From assembly GCA_013874835.1 (NCBI GenBank), contig CP059430.1, forward strand, positions 886,864 to 950,863: 64,000 bases of DNA. The letters run 5' to 3'. Below are positions 62,501 to 64,000 of the stretch, piece by piece. The stretch's first letter is position 1. Every line of letters begins with the position of its first letter. The notes below the pieces were generated by a model that was not told the origin of the DNA, searched no databases, and was given only the letters and a program-made list of their open reading frames with translations. The position numbers and the translations under genes were made by a program. Source of the DNA: Carnobacteriaceae bacterium zg-84. Its GTDB lineage: Bacteria > Bacillota > Bacilli > Lactobacillales > Aerococcaceae.

Positions 62501-64000
62501 TTGGTCAACTTTTTCTTTTTCTGCTGTAGCTGCCGCTTCTACATCTGCAAGCACTGCCTCTTTTTCTTCCGGCGACAAGTTCGTTCTAAGCGCCAACTCA
62601 AGCTTACGATCTGCAGCTACCTTGTCAATAGCTGCTTTGGCTTCTGCTTTTTTGGCTGCTGTTTCTGGCACATCTCGTACGGCTTTTTCTCCAGCTGTTT
62701 GAGCAGTTGCTACATCTTGATTAGACGTTGCCGCATCAATCACTTTATTAGCTTTATCAGCTTCTGCTGCAACTTTTTCTTTGGCAGCTTGTTTTTCTTC
62801 GGCCGTCAAGTGATTGTTGTTGTCGATGGCTTGCTCTTTTATGCGTTTTGCTTCTTCAACTTTAGCTTTAGCTGCGTCTTTCTTGACTGGAACTGGAGTT
62901 ATAGCATTAATAGTATTTACCCCAGTGTCTTTTGCAGTATTAATTTCATTTTGATTACGCCCGCGATTAATTGCTGTTTTTGCTGCTGTTACAGCAGCGT
63001 CAACTTTCGCTTTCTCAGCATTCTTTTCCTCAGTTGTCAAAGCTGGGTTAGCATCAATCGCTGCTTTTTTAATTGCTGCCGCATCATCAATCGCTTTTCT
63101 TGCCTTATCTCTGCCTACACTACCTATATCTTCAATACGAGCTTCCGCATCAGAACCTGCATCCGTTGCAGCATCTTGATTTTGAGTTGCATCAATCGCT
63201 TTGTTTCCTTCTTCAACCACTTTATTTACATTATTGATGGCTCTAACTTTTTCTTCAGGTGATAGGATGTCACTTGCCGTAATTTCTTTGATTTTTTTAT
63301 CCGCTTCTGCTTTTAGGTGCTGTTTCGCAGTTTCTTTAGCAGCTTCTAGTGGATCTTTTTGAGCAGCTGGTGCTACTGCTGCCTCTACCGCTTCAATCGC
63401 TGTTTTCCCTGCATCTTTCGCTGCGTTCACAGCATCTGGTGTAGTGGCTGCTGTAATTGCTGCTTTGGCTTTTTCTACTGCTGCATCTACTTTTTTGATT
63501 GCAGCCTCTTTGTCTGCTTGTGTTGCATTTGGAGTGGCGTTGATTGCTGTTTTTCGAGTTGCTGCTGCTACATCAATTTCTTGATTAGCCTTATCTTTGG
63601 CTAACAGTGGCACAGCTTCAATCGCATCGAGTCCTTTTTGTTTTTCAGTACCGACAGCGGTAAAGTCTACTGAATCTGAAGTTAAGGCTGCATTTTTATC
63701 GACTTCTGCTTTTTTATCCAAGGCTTTAATTGCATCGTTAGCTGCTTTTTCTACTGCTTGCTTAGCCGTAGTTTTTTCGGTTTGCGTCATGTCCTGATTA
63801 GCATCAATCGCTTGGTTTTTCTTTACTTTAGCAGCTTCAATCTCTGCTTTAGCGGCTGTGATTTGATCATTTGCTTTGACTTTGTCTGGTGTTGACGAAT
63901 TCCCCGCTTCATCTTTTACGATTGCCGTTACTGTTTGGTTATTCGTGCTTGGAACTAATAATTTCCCATTTGCAGTCGCATAACCTGTTGGTACACCTTG
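56576..64000 (-). CDS. Giant LPXTG surface protein with DUF1542-like repeats (5' end beyond the window)
   Basis: At least 2,474 codons; the frame is open to the right edge, so the start, signal peptide and N-terminal domain are not seen. Its visible part begins with a short beta-rich segment (NNQTVTAIVKDEAGNSS, an Ig-like/Big domain end). About thirty helical repeats of roughly 75 residues follow (pattern KxxAKxAIDxAxxxKxxEIDxNxxLTxEEKxxAxxxVxxAxxxAKxAIDxATT), as in Ebh-like proteins. Then a linker domain (LTTAEQERLVKEL...), a calcium-binding TSP3-type segment (DADDDNDGLTN, DTDGDGVDDGTE) and LPTTG near the C-terminus with a hydrophobic helix and RRKKDEEA. Sortase-anchored rod-like adhesin; the ligand is unknown. 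Confidence 0.95.
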   Translation of the reverse strand, partial: QGVPTGYATANGKLLVPSTNNQTVTAIVKDEAGNSSTPDKVKANDQITAAKAEIEAAKVKKNQAIDANQDMTQTEKTTAKQAVEKAANDAIKALDKKAEVDKNAALTSDSVDFTAVGTEKQKGLDAIEAVPLLAKDKANQEIDVAAATRKTAINATPNATQADKEAAIKKVDAAVEKAKAAITAATTPDAVNAAKDAGKTAIEAVEAAVAPAAQKDPLEAAKETAKQHLKAEADKKIKEITASDILSPEEKVRAINNVNKVVEEGNKAIDATQNQDAATDAGSDAEARIEDIGSVGRDKARKAIDDAAAIKKAAIDANPALTTEEKNAEKAKVDAAVTAAKTAINRGRNQNEINTAKDTGVNTINAITPVPVKKDAAKAKVEEAKRIKEQAIDNNNHLTAEEKQAAKEKVAAEADKANKVIDAATSNQDVATAQTAGEKAVRDVPETAAKKAEAKAAIDKVAADRKLELALRTNLSPEEKEAVLADVEAAATAEKEKVDQATNDAGVEAAKTAGENVVKAVDKVGKDQAKAAIDAAKKAKDKEIDDNKDLTAEEKQAAKEQTKQKADEAKQAIDNATNKTGVDTAKTDGEAALAGVAPTADKKKDAKQAIEAKATEAKDAIDQNQNLSQAEKDAKKAEVEAEANKAKDAIDAATNNAEVDKAKTDGEAAVNDIQIVGKENALKAIDDAAAEKEKAINDNADLTAEEKAKAKEAVSQAAKDEKQKVNDAITQDAVTAAQAAGVKAVNDVEVTPAKKKDAKAAIDEKLKEKENLINDATGLTEDEKTAAKEEAKKLAKEAKEAIDAATTDAAVDKAKTNGTGEIEKVSPNAVTKPEATKAIDEAKAAKDQEIDGNKDLTDEEKQAAKEKVQQAADEAKQAIADATTNDAVTNAKTNGLNALNDVPQTSEIKATAKNSIDNAKLQKEQEVDMRSDLTDEEKAAAKAELANKAQEAKNAIDAATTNDAVGDALNENLPYYNNFAPKPVQKEAAKAKVEEVAKAKEAAIDKNTQATDEEKVAAKQKVQEEATKAKQAIDAATTNANVIAKKDDGIVAINGVDVAPKAKEAAKKAIDKAAETKKAELVANPDLSTEEKLAAIQKVDEAAKAAKEAIDEAETNTTVDTETANGVKAINADTVAKDKQKAEIEKAAADKIAVINADDKATQEEKEAAIKAVNDAKKEALQAIEDADAADQVTEAVTDGKQKIKDVEVSHATADAVEAALAKAETEINKAADAKKDEIANNDALSDAEKEAAKKQVDDAAKEAKEKANAATTPEEADQAVESGKTAIDDIAPIGKDKAKDAIDKAKEAKDKEIDADKALTEEEKAKAKADVEKAVADAKKAIDDAMDNDGVDTAKTEGETAVTGVQPAAAKKQAAKDVIDKAKEAKDKEIDANKALTEEEKAKAKEEAQKAADEAKAKVDEAATNEDVANVRAEAEDKIEKLQPTATAKDDAKAAIAEKAKEAAESIDQNNDLSEAEKAAAKAEIAEKAEEANKAIDAATDQAAVDTAKDDGKTAIDGIAPIAKDKEKDAIDAKAVEKKNAIEGDNNLTAEEKQAAQAEVDAAANAAKAEIDKATDKAAVDQAKAAGEKAIEAVTGTASTKRDAKAAIDKAKEAKDKEIDANTALTDEEKAEAKKEVAKAAGDAKAAIEAATTDKAVADEKTKAIKAIDEVSPSAVSKDDAKAAIDAAADVKKARIEANPILTTEEKEAEKAKVDAEVTKAKDAIDAAATNQAVIDAKAAGINAIDSVTPDTTAKADAKAAIDKAKEAKDKEIDADTALTDEEKVVAKAAVEAAATKAKVAIDAATDKDGVDTAKTDGETAVNDVQPTAAKKQAAKDTLDAVADVKKAAIDANTALTTEEKEAAKAKVDEAVTAAKESIDTATTNAVVDTAKAEGVTAIKDVPVTATVKDQARKAIDEAAKAKKAEIKAKDDLSADEKLSAVEDVDTAANKAKEAINAAETDEAVNTAANNGKAEIEAINPVAKDASKVAIDEAAKAKKEEIANNNTLSEAEKATANKQVDDAVVAAKAKVEAATTPEEVTAAANEGKDAIESVKPVGKDASKAAIDEAAKAKKEEIANNNTLSEAEKATANKQVDDAAEAAKEKVDEATTPEEVTAAANEGKDAIESVKPVGKDEAKAAIDEAAKAKKEEITNNNTLSEAEKAAANKQVDDAVTAAKEKVEAATTPEEVTAAVNGGKDAIESVKPVGKDEAKAAIDEAAKAKKEEIANNNTLSEAEKAAANKQVDDAVTAAKEKVEAATTETEVKEILGSTSLVVLPIEKLPVANINQLTTAEQERLVKELTRFNPNATITVGENGKIFADNFEIPITDLVVQGRHELGLADFNDKPILKLNADDDNDGLTNLEELQLGTDSFNKDTDGDGVDDGTEVKKGTNPLDANSYPVSDNQANSETKVDKNNVGDADSQNNTAKSISDKKLPTTGESNSMTSWNTATLSLLISLGLVVARRKKDEEA
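57226..58125. repeat. Near-identical 225-bp tandem repeats at the 3' end of the giant gene
   Basis: Copies at 57226, 57451, 57676 and 57901 (225 bp, 75 codons apart) are far more alike than the upstream repeats, indicating recent unequal exchange or duplication at the cell-wall-proximal end. Confidence 0.85.

Overview
The window is low-GC Firmicutes DNA, most likely from the order Lactobacillales (possibly Granulicatella or another Carnobacteriaceae-like genus). The genus is a guess from codon bias, the hisS-aspS pair with a T-box, LPXTG surface proteins and Streptococcus/Enterococcus-type phage genes. Almost everything is on the minus strand. The exceptions are a 3' gene end at the left edge, one 324-codon gene near 52 kb and a decayed regulator behind it.

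Chromosome, 1-13.6 kb. In minus-strand order this holds a Cof-type HAD phosphatase and an APH-fold kinase, the DEAD-box helicase cshA with an elaborate leader, a small membrane protein, dinB, trpS with a TPR/HhH protein, an IS30-family element, hisS-aspS and trxA. hisS-aspS has a T-box whose specifier region reads GACAT, so it contains both an Asp and a His codon. Three 170-bp tandem repeats lie between the T-box terminator and hisS.

Prophage, about 13.65-53.1 kb. This is a siphovirus with HK97-type head genes. From left to right: a serine-recombinase cassette (two recombinases, a SHOCT-like peptide, an HTH/zinc-ribbon protein); amidase endolysin and holin; tail tip genes, tape measure, a frameshifted gpG/gpGT chaperone, tail tube and connectors; capsid, ClpP-like protease, portal and large terminase; then a DNA-methylation cassette (C5-MTase, ParB-like/N6- or N4-MTase, and an unusually short SAM synthetase) lying between the two terminase genes; small terminase, HNH and a probable cos region; and an early replication block (SNF2 helicase, VRR-NUC, VirE-type primase/helicase, family A polymerase, DUF2815, DUF2800, sigma-like factor). 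Two toxin-antitoxin morons interrupt the structural operon. A Panacea/PanAT-like pair lies between tape measure and tail chaperone, and an AbiE pair between portal and large terminase. Each has its own promoter and a near-identical terminator. I found several short genes missed by length cut-offs, a promoter-like sequence repeated at four loci, and a leader motif repeated at three loci with RBS-overlapping hairpins at some. No intact CI-type repressor is visible; an XRE regulator at the right edge carries a premature stop.

Surface-protein region, 53.1-64 kb. A GT2 glycosyltransferase is followed by an LPXTG adhesin with two 88-residue Rib-like repeats. Beyond it is a giant LPXTG protein built of about thirty 75-residue DUF1542-like helical repeats, whose 5' end runs off the right edge.
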